Assembly (NCBI RefSeq): GCF_002088975.1
Contig: NZ_NCST01000027.1
Coordinates: 1 to 64,000 of the forward strand
DNA: 64,000 nucleotides
Direction: 5' to 3'
DNA from: Henriciella aquimarina
Lineage (GTDB): Bacteria; Pseudomonadota; Alphaproteobacteria; Caulobacterales; Hyphomonadaceae
In this document: piece by piece, positions 55,931 to 64,000 of the stretch
Numbering within the stretch: position 1 is the first letter of the stretch
Layout of the letters: every line of letters begins with the position of its first letter
Program-made: the position numbers and the translations under genes
The notes under the pieces: generated by a model
Databases searched by the model: none
The model's input: the letters and a program-made list of their open reading frames with translations, nothing else
What the model was told of the DNA's origin: nothing

Positions 55931-56914
55931 ATGAGCCTGACCAGCGATACCGATGCTCTGAGCGATATGGAGCCGACGGAAGAAATCAAGGTCCGCGACG
56001 TGTTCGGCATCGACACGGACATGGTTGTCCATGGCTTCAAGGATAAGACCGAATACGTGCCTGAAGTGGACGAGGCCTATCGCTTCGATCCGCAGACGAC
56101 GATGGCGATCCTGGCCGGCTTCGAGCACAATCGCCGCGTGATGGTCCAAGGCTATCACGGCACCGGCAAGTCCACGCACATCGAGCAAGTGGCCGCGCGC
56201 CTGAACTGGCCGATGATCCGGATCAACCTCGACAGCCATGTCAGCCGGATCGACATGGTCGGCAAGGATGCAATCGTGCTTCGCGACGGCAAGCAGGTCA
56301 CCGAATTCCGTGAAGGTATCCTGCCTTGGGCGCTGCAGCGCTCCGTCGCGATCACGTTCGATGAATACGATGCGGGTCGTCCGGATGTGATGTTCGTCAT
56401 CCAGCGCGTTCTGGAGGCGTCGGGCCGACTGACGCTGCTGGACCAGAACCGCGTGATTTCGCCGAACCCCTATTTCCGCCTGTTCGCGACGACGAACACG
56501 GTCGGTCTCGGCGACACGACCGGGCTTTATCACGGTACCCAACAGCTCAACCAGGGCCAGATGGACCGCTGGAGCATCGTCACCACGCTCAACTATCTCG
56601 AGCACGATGCCGAGGTTGAGATTGTCGCAACCAAGGCGGCCGATCTCGACAAGGATCTTCTTTCCCGGATGGTGCGCCTGGCGGACCTGACCCGGAATGC
56701 CTTCATGAATGGCGACATTTCCACGGTGATGAGCCCGCGGACTGTCATCACTTGGGCGGAGAACTACAAGATCTTCGGCGATCTGGGCCACTCCTTCCGG
56801 ATGACCTTCCTCAACAAGTGCGATGAGCTTGAGCGGCCCTTGGTCGCGGAGATGTATCAGCGCTGCTTCAACGAGGATCTGCCCGAAAGCGCGCTCATGG
56901 TGCGCGTTGCCTAG
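55931..56914 (+). CDS. cobS: Cobaltochelatase-type AAA+ ATPase CobS
   Basis: 327 residues of the CobS/MoxR-related AAA+ family. Walker [22 protein letters not shown], Walker [14 protein letters not shown] and sensor [14 protein letters not shown] are intact. In cobalamin producers CobS and CobT power CobN to insert cobalt into hydrogenobyrinate diamide; no cobN or other cob gene is in view. cobT follows 76 bp later. Many alphaproteobacteria without a B12 pathway keep cobST, so the target here may differ. Confidence 0.94.
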   Translation: MSLTSDTDALSDMEPTEEIKVRDVFGIDTDMVVHGFKDKTEYVPEVDEAYRFDPQTTMAILAGFEHNRRVMVQGYHGTGKSTHIEQVAARLNWPMIRINLDSHVSRIDMVGKDAIVLRDGKQVTEFREGILPWALQRSVAITFDEYDAGRPDVMFVIQRVLEASGRLTLLDQNRVISPNPYFRLFATTNTVGLGDTTGLYHGTQQLNQGQMDRWSIVTTLNYLEHDAEVEIVATKAADLDKDLLSRMVRLADLTRNAFMNGDISTVMSPRTVITWAENYKIFGDLGHSFRMTFLNKCDELERPLVAEMYQRCFNEDLPESALMVRVA

Positions 56915-56990
56915 AAGGTGACGTCCGACCCGGGCGCCTAACCCTGCGATCCCACTTCGCATATGCGAAGAGAGTCGCTATGTGAGTCTC

Positions 56991-59009
56991 ATGGCCAAGA
57001 CCGACGATACGCCATTCGAACTGTTCAAGCAGGCGCTCGCTGCCACTGCGAAGGCGATGAGTCAGAAGCGCGATGTCGAGACCTCCTTCGGCGCCGAGGC
57101 TGGACGAGCCGAGGGCGAGAAACTGGTCCTGCAGACGCCGCCGCGCGAACTGAGCGAGCAACAGGCCGCGCGGGCACGCGGGGAAGCCGACGCCCTGTCG
57201 CTGCGTCTGGCTCACCATGACGCGGCCGCGCACAATGCCGAACGCCCGAGTGGTGAAGTGGCGCGTCAGGTCTATGAAGCCGCCGAGCGGGCGCGCATCG
57301 AGTCGATCGGCTCGCGCGCCATGGACGGGACTGCCGCCAATCTCGATGCCGCCCTTGCTGCGCGCTGCGAAAAGGCCGGCTACACCCGGATGCAGGATCG
57401 CACCGAGGCGCCGATTGCCCCGGCGCTGGAATTCCTGCTGCGCGAGAAACTCACCGGAAAACCCCTGCCGCCGGAGGCCGAGGGCATCGCGTCGATCTGG
57501 CGTGAAGAGATCACCGAGCGTGGCGGGGATTCGCTCGACCAGCTGATCGAGCAGTTGAACGACCAGCGCGCTTTCGCGAAGACGGTCCAGAAACTGATCA
57601 AGGACCTGACCGAGGGCGAAGAGTCCGACGACGAGACGCAGGACGACAACGAATCCGAGGAAGAAGGCGAGTCCGAACAGGAAGAGAGCGCCAGCGACGA
57701 TCCCGAGTCCGGCGAAGATGCCGAAGGCAGCTCCATGGAAGAAATGGAGGCCGGCGACAGCGACGATGTCGAAGGTGAAGAGACCAATGTCCAGGTCGAT
57801 GCCGAGGCTGAGAGCGAAGGCGACGACGAGGTCGATGAGAGCGATGATGGCTCCAAGCCGCTCCGCCCGAACTTCCAGGAAGGCGACGACAAGCCGGACT
57901 TTGTCTACCGGGTCTTCACGAAGGCGCATGACGAGATCGCCCATGCGCCTGACCTCTGCGACCCGGAAGAGCTGGCGCGGCTGCGCTCTTATCTCGACCA
58001 TCAGCTGCAGTCGCTGCAGGGCGCGGTCTCGAAGCTGGCCAACAAGCTTCAGCGCCGCCTCATGGCGCAGCAGAATCGCTCCTGGTCGTTCGACCTTGAA
58101 GAGGGGGTGCTCGATACAGCGCGCCTGACCCGTGTCATTACCGACCCGACCGCGCCGCTTTCCTTCAAGCAGGAAGATGACAGCGAATTCCGCGACACCG
58201 TCGTGACGCTGCTGCTGGATAATTCCGGCTCGATGCGTGGGCGCCCCATCATGGTCGCCGCGCTCTGTGCCGACATCCTCGCCCGCACGCTCGAGCGGTG
58301 CGGTGTGAAGGTCGAGATCCTCGGCTTTACCACGAAAGCCTGGAAAGGCGGGCTCTCACGGGAAGACTGGGTCAAGGCGAACAAGCCGGCCGGGCCGGGC
58401 CGGCTGAATGACCTGCGCCATATCGTCTACAAGTCCGCCGATGCGCCATGGCGCCGGGCGCGCCGCAACCTTGGCCTGATGATGCGCGAAGGGCTCCTGA
58501 AGGAAAATATCGATGGTGAAGCCCTGCTCTGGGCGCATGAACGCCTGCTGGGCCGGGCCGAGCAGCGCAAGATCCTTATGGTGATCTCCGATGGTGCGCC
58601 GGTCGACGATTCCACGCTGAGCGTCAATGTCGGCAATTATCTCGAACGTCACCTGCGTCAGGTCATCGCCGAGATCGAGAACAAGAGCCCGGTGGAACTG
58701 ATCGCGATCGGCATCGGCCACGATGTGACACGGTATTACCGCCGCGCCGTGACCATTGTGGACGCCGAGCAGTTGGGCGGGGCGATGACGGAACAGCTCG
58801 CCAGCCTGTTCGATGAGGATGGTGATCCGCCGAGCCCGGTTGCCATGGCTGTGCCGCCGCTGCGTGGCGAGAAGCGGAGCTATTCCTCCTCCAGCGGGGT
58901 GTCCGCAACCAGTTCGGGCGGCCCACGCTATGGGACCAAAACAACAGGCGGACGCGACGTCCGGACCACGAGTTTCCAGGATGTCGCCCGCAAGCGGTCG
59001 AAGTCCTGA
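56991..59009 (+). CDS. cobT: Cobaltochelatase-type VWA protein CobT
   Basis: 672 residues. An N-terminal CobT domain is followed by a long very acidic segment (about 210-305, Glu/Asp/Ser-rich) and a C-terminal von Willebrand A domain with the metal site [11 protein letters not shown] and [16 protein letters not shown] Ser-rich basic tail after about 630 is longer than in many homologues. It pairs with the CobS hexamer. GTG 56982 is an alternative start. The acidic linker likely mediates interaction. Its target is uncertain because no cobN is nearby. Confidence 0.94.
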   Translation: MAKTDDTPFELFKQALAATAKAMSQKRDVETSFGAEAGRAEGEKLVLQTPPRELSEQQAARARGEADALSLRLAHHDAAAHNAERPSGEVARQVYEAAERARIESIGSRAMDGTAANLDAALAARCEKAGYTRMQDRTEAPIAPALEFLLREKLTGKPLPPEAEGIASIWREEITERGGDSLDQLIEQLNDQRAFAKTVQKLIKDLTEGEESDDETQDDNESEEEGESEQEESASDDPESGEDAEGSSMEEMEAGDSDDVEGEETNVQVDAEAESEGDDEVDESDDGSKPLRPNFQEGDDKPDFVYRVFTKAHDEIAHAPDLCDPEELARLRSYLDHQLQSLQGAVSKLANKLQRRLMAQQNRSWSFDLEEGVLDTARLTRVITDPTAPLSFKQEDDSEFRDTVVTLLLDNSGSMRGRPIMVAALCADILARTLERCGVKVEILGFTTKAWKGGLSREDWVKANKPAGPGRLNDLRHIVYKSADAPWRRARRNLGLMMREGLLKENIDGEALLWAHERLLGRAEQRKILMVISDGAPVDDSTLSVNVGNYLERHLRQVIAEIENKSPVELIAIGIGHDVTRYYRRAVTIVDAEQLGGAMTEQLASLFDEDGDPPSPVAMAVPPLRGEKRSYSSSSGVSATSSGGPRYGTKTTGGRDVRTTSFQDVARKRSKS

Positions 59010-59047
59010 GCCGATGACCCTGAGGATATAGCCGGAAAGGATGCGTC

Positions 59048-60109
59048 ATGAGGAGCCTGGCTTTCGGCCTTCTTTCCGGTCTGGCCATCCTGGTGGCGGC
59101 CTGCAAGGGCGCTGCGCCTGAAACGGTTTCGCCGCTTCCCGGGGAAGAGGCCTGGGACCTTGCGGCGGTCCGCAGCGAGCTGGTCGATGCCTCCTGCCCG
59201 GATGAGGTGGGCGAAGGCTTCCAGCTCTCCTTTCTTGTCGCGGCGGATGCTGTCGCGCTTGGCGCTCCGGACAGGATCGAGAAGACCGTCACCGGTCTGT
59301 CCTATCTCGGCGGATGGGCGCTGTCGGCCACGCCGGCCTCCTTTGGAGGGCTCTCGGGGCTGAAAGTCATGCCGTCCGGCGATCTTCTGGCGGTATCGGA
59401 TGCTGGCGCGCTGGTCGAGCTTGGTTTCGACCAGACAGCAGTCCAGCCGACCGGGGAGGCAACGCTCTCCTTCCTGCGGGGGGGCAATGGCGAGATGCTG
59501 ACCGGCAAGGCGGAAGCCGATTCCGAGGGGCTCGACTATGCCGACGGCATCGCGCTTGTCAGCTTTGAGCGCGATCATCGCATCGCGGCTTTCGCCTATG
59601 GCGTTTGCGGCAGCAATGCCCGCGCGGTTCCGGTCAGCAGCTTTGCAGACCGGCCGGAGACGCCCGCCCTTTCCATTCCCGGCAATTCCGGACCAGAAGC
59701 GCTGATGTTGCGCGACGGGCAGCTTGTTGCCGGGCTGGAGACGGTGGTGGACGGGCGCAGCCCCGTCGCGGTGGTCGACGAGGCCGGCGTCCCGCAATTT
59801 GCGGCGCTCGACTGGTATCAGGGAGAGCGGCTGCCGCTGGTCGGCTTCGATGCGCTTGATGGTGTGGTCTATGCCCTTCATCGGGCCTGGAATCCGCTGA
59901 CGGGCAACTCGCTCCTGGTCACGAAGCATGCGCCGGACGAGGAACCGGTCACCCTTGCCCGCCTCAGCCGCCCGCTGACGGTCGATAATTTCGAGGGGAT
60001 TGCCGTGTCGCAGCGCCCGGATGGCTCCACCCGGCTCTTCCTCATCGCCGATGACAATTTCAGCGACGATCAGCAGACCTTGCTCTTTGCCTTCGAGGTG
60101 ACGGGCTAG
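59048..60109 (+). CDS. Esterase-like phytase-family lipoprotein
   Basis: 353 residues with a lipoprotein signal peptide (FGLLSGLAILVAACKG, lipid Cys19). The mature chain resembles the 'esterase-like activity of phytase' beta-propeller family: SFGGLSGLKVMPSGDLLAVSDAGALVELGF, GPEALMLRDGQLVAG and DNFEGIAVSQRPDGSTRLFLIADDNF. Such proteins may be periplasmic phosphodiesterases or phytases. It directly follows cobT in the same direction and overlaps the PKHX gene by 4 nt. Activity not established. Confidence 0.78.
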   Translation: MRSLAFGLLSGLAILVAACKGAAPETVSPLPGEEAWDLAAVRSELVDASCPDEVGEGFQLSFLVAADAVALGAPDRIEKTVTGLSYLGGWALSATPASFGGLSGLKVMPSGDLLAVSDAGALVELGFDQTAVQPTGEATLSFLRGGNGEMLTGKAEADSEGLDYADGIALVSFERDHRIAAFAYGVCGSNARAVPVSSFADRPETPALSIPGNSGPEALMLRDGQLVAGLETVVDGRSPVAVVDEAGVPQFAALDWYQGERLPLVGFDALDGVVYALHRAWNPLTGNSLLVTKHAPDEEPVTLARLSRPLTVDNFEGIAVSQRPDGSTRLFLIADDNFSDDQQTLLFAFEVTG

Positions 60110-60771
60110 GACGCCCACATCCGGATCAGGTTCGAGATCGTCTTGTCGAGGACCAGGCGCTCCTCTGTCGAGGCTTTGGGCAGGCTGGCACGTACGCTTT
60201 CCAGATCGAACAGGACTTCCCGCTGATCGGCACGCTGGATGCGGCTTTCGATCCAGCCGACGCAAGCCAGCCGCGAGCCTGAGGTAACAGGCCTGACCTG
60301 GTGAATCGCGCCCGAGGGGTAGATGATCAGCGTCCCGGCGGCCGGCTTGGCATTGAACTCGCCGGCGGCCGTCGACAGACAAAGCTCCCCGCCTTCATAG
60401 GTGTCAGGCTCTGCGAGGAAGAGGGTGAAAGAGAGATCGGTGCGGATCTGCTTGCCCTGAGAGCCCATGATCGCATTATCGACATGGAAGCCGTAATGCC
60501 CGCTATCCTCGGTACGGCTGAGCAGGAGCCGCGAGAACTGCCGCGGACGGGCGAGCGCGCGCACCGTCTTGTGACCGGAAATCGCTTTCATCAAAAAGTC
60601 GTGCACGCCCTGGCCAAGCCCGCTCGTGAGGTCAGCCTGCAGATTGGCTTTGACGGTCCGGGCGCTCCGGCCCGCTGTGGCCTTGCCGTCGGCCCAGTCG
60701 AGCTTGCCGGCCTTGTCGCGGATCCGGGCGGCGTCCTCGGGTGTCAGAACATTGGAAATTGAAAAGAACAT
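60106..60771 (-). CDS. PKHX-type Fe(II)/2-oxoglutarate dioxygenase (PiuC-like)
   Basis: 221 residues. The metal triad H96-x-D98 in GFHVDNAI and H157 in GAIHQVRP, and the 2-oxoglutarate Arg167 in SGSRLACVGW, match PiuC/YbiX-type hydroxylases, which accompany siderophore or iron uptake genes. It is divergent from a lipoprotein gene with iron-permease-ectodomain features; a Fur-like site lies between them. Its 3' end overlaps the phytase-like gene by 4 nt. Substrate is unknown. Confidence 0.9.
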   Translation of the reverse strand: MFFSISNVLTPEDAARIRDKAGKLDWADGKATAGRSARTVKANLQADLTSGLGQGVHDFLMKAISGHKTVRALARPRQFSRLLLSRTEDSGHYGFHVDNAIMGSQGKQIRTDLSFTLFLAEPDTYEGGELCLSTAAGEFNAKPAAGTLIIYPSGAIHQVRPVTSGSRLACVGWIESRIQRADQREVLFDLESVRASLPKASTEERLVLDKTISNLIRMWAS

Positions 60772-60788
60772 TCATTGGCCGTTGAGCA

Positions 60789-60803
60789 TGAGAATGATTT
60801 GCA
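60789..60803. promoter_or_regulatory. Fur-box-like site
   Basis: TGAGAATGATTTGCA is an imperfect 7-1-7 palindrome with the central AATGATT seen in Fur boxes. It lies in the 82-bp region between the divergent PKHX dioxygenase and FTR1-ectodomain-like genes, where iron regulation would be expected. Confidence 0.5.
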
Positions 60804-60853
60804 CTACTGCGGTATGTAAAGCTTGTCATTATCGAATATGAGCGGAGCATACC

Positions 60854-61681
60854 ATGCCCTTTACCCCTCGTGATCTCATGCGCCTTGGCCTGACGGCAGC
60901 CCTGCTTGGCTCCACCTCGGTGGCCGCGTGCGGCAATGAAAACAACACCGCCCCCGCAGACAGTGAAAGTAGTGCTGTCAGCGGCGACCAGTCGGAGGAA
61001 ACAAGCCCGGCGTCCACATCGACCGAACCGGCCTTTGCCGGCGAAGGTGAAGGCGGTGAGGGCGAAGGCGGCGAAATGGGCGCGATGTCGACCGGTGAGC
61101 TTCCCATCGAGAAGCGTCTGGCCTTCATGCGCGGCCATGTCGAGGCCGGTCTGGCGCTCTACCGCGCCGGCGCGCCCGAACAGGCTGCCCCACACCTGCT
61201 GCACCCTGTGTCTGAAACCCACGCGGCTGAGCGTGAAGGCCTCGACGATATCGGGTTCAAGGGCGATCTCTTCGTCGGCATTTCCGACGCGCTCGAAGAG
61301 GGCACCGCTTCCTCCGAAATCGAGGGCCAGCTCAGCGAGGCTGAGGAAAACCTCGCCATGATGGCCGATACGGTCGGCGGCGATACGGCTGACATCCTCA
61401 ATTATCTCCTCGACACGACTCTTGCCGAATACCGGATCGGCGTTGTCGACGGCGAGATCGTCAATGCCGGGGAATATCAGGATGCCTTCGGCTTCGTTGT
61501 CGTCGCCCAGGACTATGTCGGCGATCTCGAAGGCGATGCGGGTGAAGCTGTGCGCACCGAACTCGAGGCCCTGCAGGCGATGTGGCCGGAGGCGCCGCTT
61601 GCCGATTCCGAGCCGACCCCGGTCGATGAGATCGCCTCGCAGATTTCGCGGGTCCAGCTGGAGCTGTCGGCGGTTCGCTAG
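60854..61681 (+). CDS. Lipoprotein with an iron-permease-ectodomain-like helical domain
   Basis: 275 residues. A lipoprotein signal peptide (LGLTAALLGSTSVAACGN) and a low-complexity Ser/Glu/Gly spacer (about 30-78, EGEGGEGEGGEMG) precede a helical domain: RLAFMRGHVEAGLALYRAGAPEQAAPHLLHPVSETHAAE, with repeated His and Glu, and NYLLDTTLAEYRIGVVDGEIVNAGEYQDAFGF, which resembles the periplasmic part of FTR1/EfeU or imelysin-like proteins. I infer a role in iron handling from this and the divergent PKHX gene. Exact family unconfirmed. Confidence 0.65.
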   Translation: MPFTPRDLMRLGLTAALLGSTSVAACGNENNTAPADSESSAVSGDQSEETSPASTSTEPAFAGEGEGGEGEGGEMGAMSTGELPIEKRLAFMRGHVEAGLALYRAGAPEQAAPHLLHPVSETHAAEREGLDDIGFKGDLFVGISDALEEGTASSEIEGQLSEAEENLAMMADTVGGDTADILNYLLDTTLAEYRIGVVDGEIVNAGEYQDAFGFVVVAQDYVGDLEGDAGEAVRTELEALQAMWPEAPLADSEPTPVDEIASQISRVQLELSAVR

Positions 61682-61809
61682 GTCGTCTCGCCAAAGACGC
61701 GCCTGTAGATAATTCAGCGCAAGAAGCATTTCGCTTCGATGGTTTTTCTGGCGGATCTAGACGCCTTTCGATAAGTGGCTTCTACGCTCACGAAACATCC
61801 ACAGGTCTC

Positions 61810-62910
61810 ATGAAGATAGAAAACCCCAAAGTTACGCTGGCCGATGAGGCGAGGGCCGGCGTCGAGGAAGATGTCCGCTCCGGGTTCCTGGACTGGCTGT
61901 TCCAGTTTTCAGTGACCGGCGATGACGGAGAACTCTACTCCGTCGGCGGGTCCATTCTGTCCCTCGCTCTCGAGAAACTGGACGTCGTGTCCATCAACTG
62001 CGCCAAGGGCACGGGCCATGTCGAGCAGCTTCCCGGTTCGGTCTACAAGATTGCTCGATATCCCGGGATGCAGTTCGAACGGTTGCTCAGGAAACCGCAT
62101 GGTGCCCTCAAAATCGAGAAAGGCACCGAAAGCGTCGTCGTGACATGCGGGGATGAGTATCGCGTCGAATGTTTCGCGGACAATTCCTGGCATCTGACGA
62201 TCGATTCCCTCGACGGGGAATACAGGGCCGATCTCTATCACCGGCCGCACGGCTTTCCGCTCTGGTACGGCCGGGACACGCCGTCCTATCTCACCCAGCA
62301 CTCCATCACCTATGGCTACAACTGGGCAGGGGACGTGGAAGGCACGATTCATCTGAAAGGACAGCCCATCAAGGTGAAAGGGTTCGGCATTCGGGAGCGC
62401 TATGTCGCCGTGGATTCTTCCGCAGCCGAGCTTGGCGGCTGGGAGGACTGGGGCTTTGTCGCGTTCAACGAAATCCATTCATCCCTGTATGACATGCGCC
62501 TCGGCATGAAGGATTTCTCGATCTACGACCTTGAGACGCGCAAATACTATCCGGAAGGCGAGATGGCCATCACCCATGAAGACTGGGCCTTCATGCGTGA
62601 ACTGGATGGCTTTATTCCGACCGTGTACAAGATCAGGATCGAGGTTGCCGACGGCGTCTATGACGTCAGGGCGCATGTCGGCAACGCGACGGTCTGGGGC
62701 GCGACGTTCAAGGTTCCCGACTATCCGGTTGCGACCCTGACTTTCGATACGGTGGAGGGGACATTCACCTTCAATGACGGGACAGTCAAAACCCTGACCG
62801 GCGGCCGGGGCGTCCTGTCAGTGCGGCAATGGCACGCTTATCCGAACATCTTGCCCCGAGAGCTCTATTCCGATGAGGCCAGGAGCGGTGAGAAGTTCGA
62901 CACGCTTTAG
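61810..62910 (+). CDS. Hypothetical protein, possibly lipocalin/CrtC-like
   Basis: 366 residues without signal peptide or membrane segments. Mostly beta-strand with many Trp, Tyr and Gly: WYGRDTPSYLTQHSITYGYNWAGDVEGTIHLKG, GFGIRERY, WEDWGFVAFNEIHSSLYDMRLG. The pattern of paired beta-rich halves recalls the CrtC/AttH (hydroxyneurosporene synthase-like) lipocalin-like superfamily, but I cannot confirm it. It stands alone between the iron-like lipoprotein and tlpA genes. Composition matches neighbours. Function is not assigned. Confidence 0.65.
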   Translation: MKIENPKVTLADEARAGVEEDVRSGFLDWLFQFSVTGDDGELYSVGGSILSLALEKLDVVSINCAKGTGHVEQLPGSVYKIARYPGMQFERLLRKPHGALKIEKGTESVVVTCGDEYRVECFADNSWHLTIDSLDGEYRADLYHRPHGFPLWYGRDTPSYLTQHSITYGYNWAGDVEGTIHLKGQPIKVKGFGIRERYVAVDSSAAELGGWEDWGFVAFNEIHSSLYDMRLGMKDFSIYDLETRKYYPEGEMAITHEDWAFMRELDGFIPTVYKIRIEVADGVYDVRAHVGNATVWGATFKVPDYPVATLTFDTVEGTFTFNDGTVKTLTGGRGVLSVRQWHAYPNILPRELYSDEARSGEKFDTL

Positions 62911-62918
62911 GTGACTGG

Positions 62919-62936
62919 AAAAAGCGTAGGCGCTTT
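62919..62936 (-). terminator. Short intrinsic terminator for tlpA
   Basis: Read on the minus strand: AAAGCG-CCTA-CGCTTTTT, a 6-bp stem with a 4-nt loop and a short T run, 12 bp downstream of the tlpA stop. The stem is short, so efficiency may be modest. Confidence 0.55.
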
Positions 62937-62948
62937 ACCCAGACGGGC

Positions 62949-63542
62949 CTAGTCGGCCGTGATGGCGTCCACGAGGGCGGCGGCCTCATAACTGTCCCAC
63001 TCGGCTTCTCCGGAGAGGCGCGCAATCTCCGCGCCTGTCTCGTCATAGATGACGCTCGTGGGGAAGCCCTTGGCGCCGGCGTCGTAGACGATGTCCCAGT
63101 TTTCCGGCGGGGCGAAATAGAAGTCGAGGACGCCGCCGCTAAGCTCGCCAAGACGCTCGCGGGCATAGTCCTTGTCCTCGCTGGCATCGACGCTGATGGC
63201 GATGACCTTGAAGTCGTCACTGCCCTTCTGGGCTTCAAGCGAGCCCAGGGAGGGCATCTCGCGCTCGCACGGGCTGCACCAGGTGGCCCAGAAGTTGACG
63301 AGGATTGTCTGTCCCTTGAAGTCGCCCAGCGTCATCTCCTGGCCGTCGGGGCCTTCGAAGGTCGCCTCGGTCACAGGTTCGCCGCGGTTTGAGACGTCGA
63401 GCTTTTCAAGCGAGCCTGTGGCAAGTTTTCCGATCGGGTCGGTATTTCCACCCTTGGAAGTCGCGCTCAGCAATGCATAAGACACAGCGAGCACCAGACC
63501 GGCGATGAGGGCCGGGATCGCAAATTTGAGCACACGGGACAT
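62949..63542 (-). CDS. TlpA-family thiol:disulfide reductase
   Basis: 197 residues. One N-terminal membrane helix (FAIPALIAGLVLAVSYALL) anchors a periplasmic thioredoxin domain with NFWATWCSPCEREMPSLG, the CSPC redox pair, and cis-Pro in GFPTSVIYD. TlpA/ResA-like proteins reduce disulfides for cytochrome maturation or copper delivery. ATG 63542 has GGAG 6 nt upstream. It is divergent from argH, an arrangement common in alphaproteobacteria. The specific target is unknown. Confidence 0.9.
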   Translation of the reverse strand: MSRVLKFAIPALIAGLVLAVSYALLSATSKGGNTDPIGKLATGSLEKLDVSNRGEPVTEATFEGPDGQEMTLGDFKGQTILVNFWATWCSPCEREMPSLGSLEAQKGSDDFKVIAISVDASEDKDYARERLGELSGGVLDFYFAPPENWDIVYDAGAKGFPTSVIYDETGAEIARLSGEAEWDSYEAAALVDAITAD

Positions 63543-63571
63543 AGCTGTCTCCAATTTTCAGGACTTGTGAT

Positions 63572-64000
63572 ATGGCGGACAAGAACGGCAAAGGCCAGCA
63601 GATGTGGGGGGGACGCTTTGCCGCGCAACCATCCGACATCATGCAATCGATCAATGCCTCCATCGATGTCGACCGGCGCATGGTTCTGCAGGATATCGCC
63701 GGCAGCCGCGCCCATGCGGACATGCTGGCCGACTGCGGCATCATCTCCGAAGAAGATAATGAAGCCATCCAGGGCGGCCTTGACCGCATTCTGGATGAGG
63801 TGAAGGCCGGCAATTTCCCGTACCGGGTTGAGCTGGAAGACATTCACATGAATGTCGAGGCGCGCCTGAAAGAGCTGATCGGCGAGCCGGCCGGTCGCCT
63901 GCACACCGCGCGCTCGCGCAATGACCAGGTGGTGACGGATTTCCGCCTCTGGGTGCGTGGCGCCCTGACAGAAGCGCAGTCGGCCCTTGCCGGCCTGCAG
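63572..64000 (+). CDS. argH: Argininosuccinate lyase, 3' end beyond window
   Basis: The first 143 residues begin [16 protein letters not shown] and continue with [35 protein letters not shown] and [20 protein letters not shown], all hallmark ArgH segments with the substrate-binding Ser-Arg-Asn. It splits argininosuccinate into arginine and fumarate. The catalytic Ser loop near residue 280 is outside the window. It is divergent from tlpA. Confidence 0.95.
   Translation, partial: MADKNGKGQQMWGGRFAAQPSDIMQSINASIDVDRRMVLQDIAGSRAHADMLADCGIISEEDNEAIQGGLDRILDEVKAGNFPYRVELEDIHMNVEARLKELIGEPAGRLHTARSRNDQVVTDFRLWVRGALTEAQSALAGLQ

Noticed and set aside
1-64000. CRISPR arrays, insertion sequences, prophage, toxin-antitoxin or defence genes, tRNA/rRNA genes
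   Set aside because: Looked for direct-repeat arrays, transposase or integrase motifs and T-arm sequences on both strands and saw none; nearly all sequence is explained by conserved chromosomal genes.

Overview
The window is a gene-dense (about 62-63% G+C by eye), single-copy chromosomal segment of an alphaproteobacterium. Gene content and order fit Caulobacterales, most likely a Hyphomonadaceae-like organism: an NtrZ-like periplasmic protein, a CtrA/CcrM-type origin region, the alphaproteobacterial ppsR-maf-aroE-coaE-dnaQ cluster, orphan cobS-cobT, and mnmE-mnmG-rsmG-parA-parB. That placement is an inference from synteny and motifs; no marker RNA gene is present. I see no tRNA, rRNA, CRISPR array, prophage, transposase or defence island.

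Layout. 0-4.4 kb: a truncated isoaspartyl peptidase, an MDR quinone oxidoreductase, a GIY-YIG nuclease gene bracketed by two copies of a double-hairpin repeat, an unrecognised ORF carrying an embedded palindrome, a GST and a VIT-type transporter. 4.4-7.8 kb: sdhCDAB on the minus strand. 7.9-19.8 kb: DUF885 peptidase, GATase-like protein, phosphohexomutase, membrane J-protein, ugd, transaldolase, ATP-grasp enzyme, PfkB kinase, DsbA-like isomerase with divergent HxlR regulator, and hslVU. 19.8-26.6 kb: a degenerate-GGDEF/EAL protein, then hisB and hisHAFE separated by an opposed M20 peptidase. 26.6-31 kb: Smr, MltA, GST, Tim44-like and SecB genes.

30.4-42.9 kb is the core of the window: a chromosome-origin locus. 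The minus-strand operon ppsR-maf-aroE-coaE-dnaQ (every junction a 4-nt overlap) diverges from the plus-strand genes hemE-hemJ-rho-mnmE-mnmG-rsmG-parA-parB. The 354-bp gap between ppsR and hemE holds two perfect TTAA-N7-TTAA CtrA-type sites, six GANTC sites, near-consensus DnaA boxes, two long inverted repeats and an AT-rich stretch. Six parS-like palindromes (GTTTCACGTGAAAC core) follow 1.4-7.9 kb to the right, all inside coding sequence, ending in parB. Origin, centromere and segregation genes are therefore together.

42.8-64 kb: holA-lptE-leuS-DUF3576 (minus), a porin and NtrZ-like gene, thiE-like and yggS genes with overlapping divergent starts, an L,D-transpeptidase, an orphan OmpR-type regulator, xthA, DUF3108, rpmB with a strong promoter and terminator, a lipoprotein amidohydrolase, cobS-cobT, a phytase-esterase-like lipoprotein, a likely iron module (PKHX dioxygenase and FTR1-ectodomain-like lipoprotein around a Fur-like site), an unrecognised beta-rich protein, a TlpA thioredoxin and the start of argH. 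I did not find a convincing undescribed multi-gene system; the most informative non-genic signals are the origin/parS region and the palindromic repeats near 1.5-2.4 kb.
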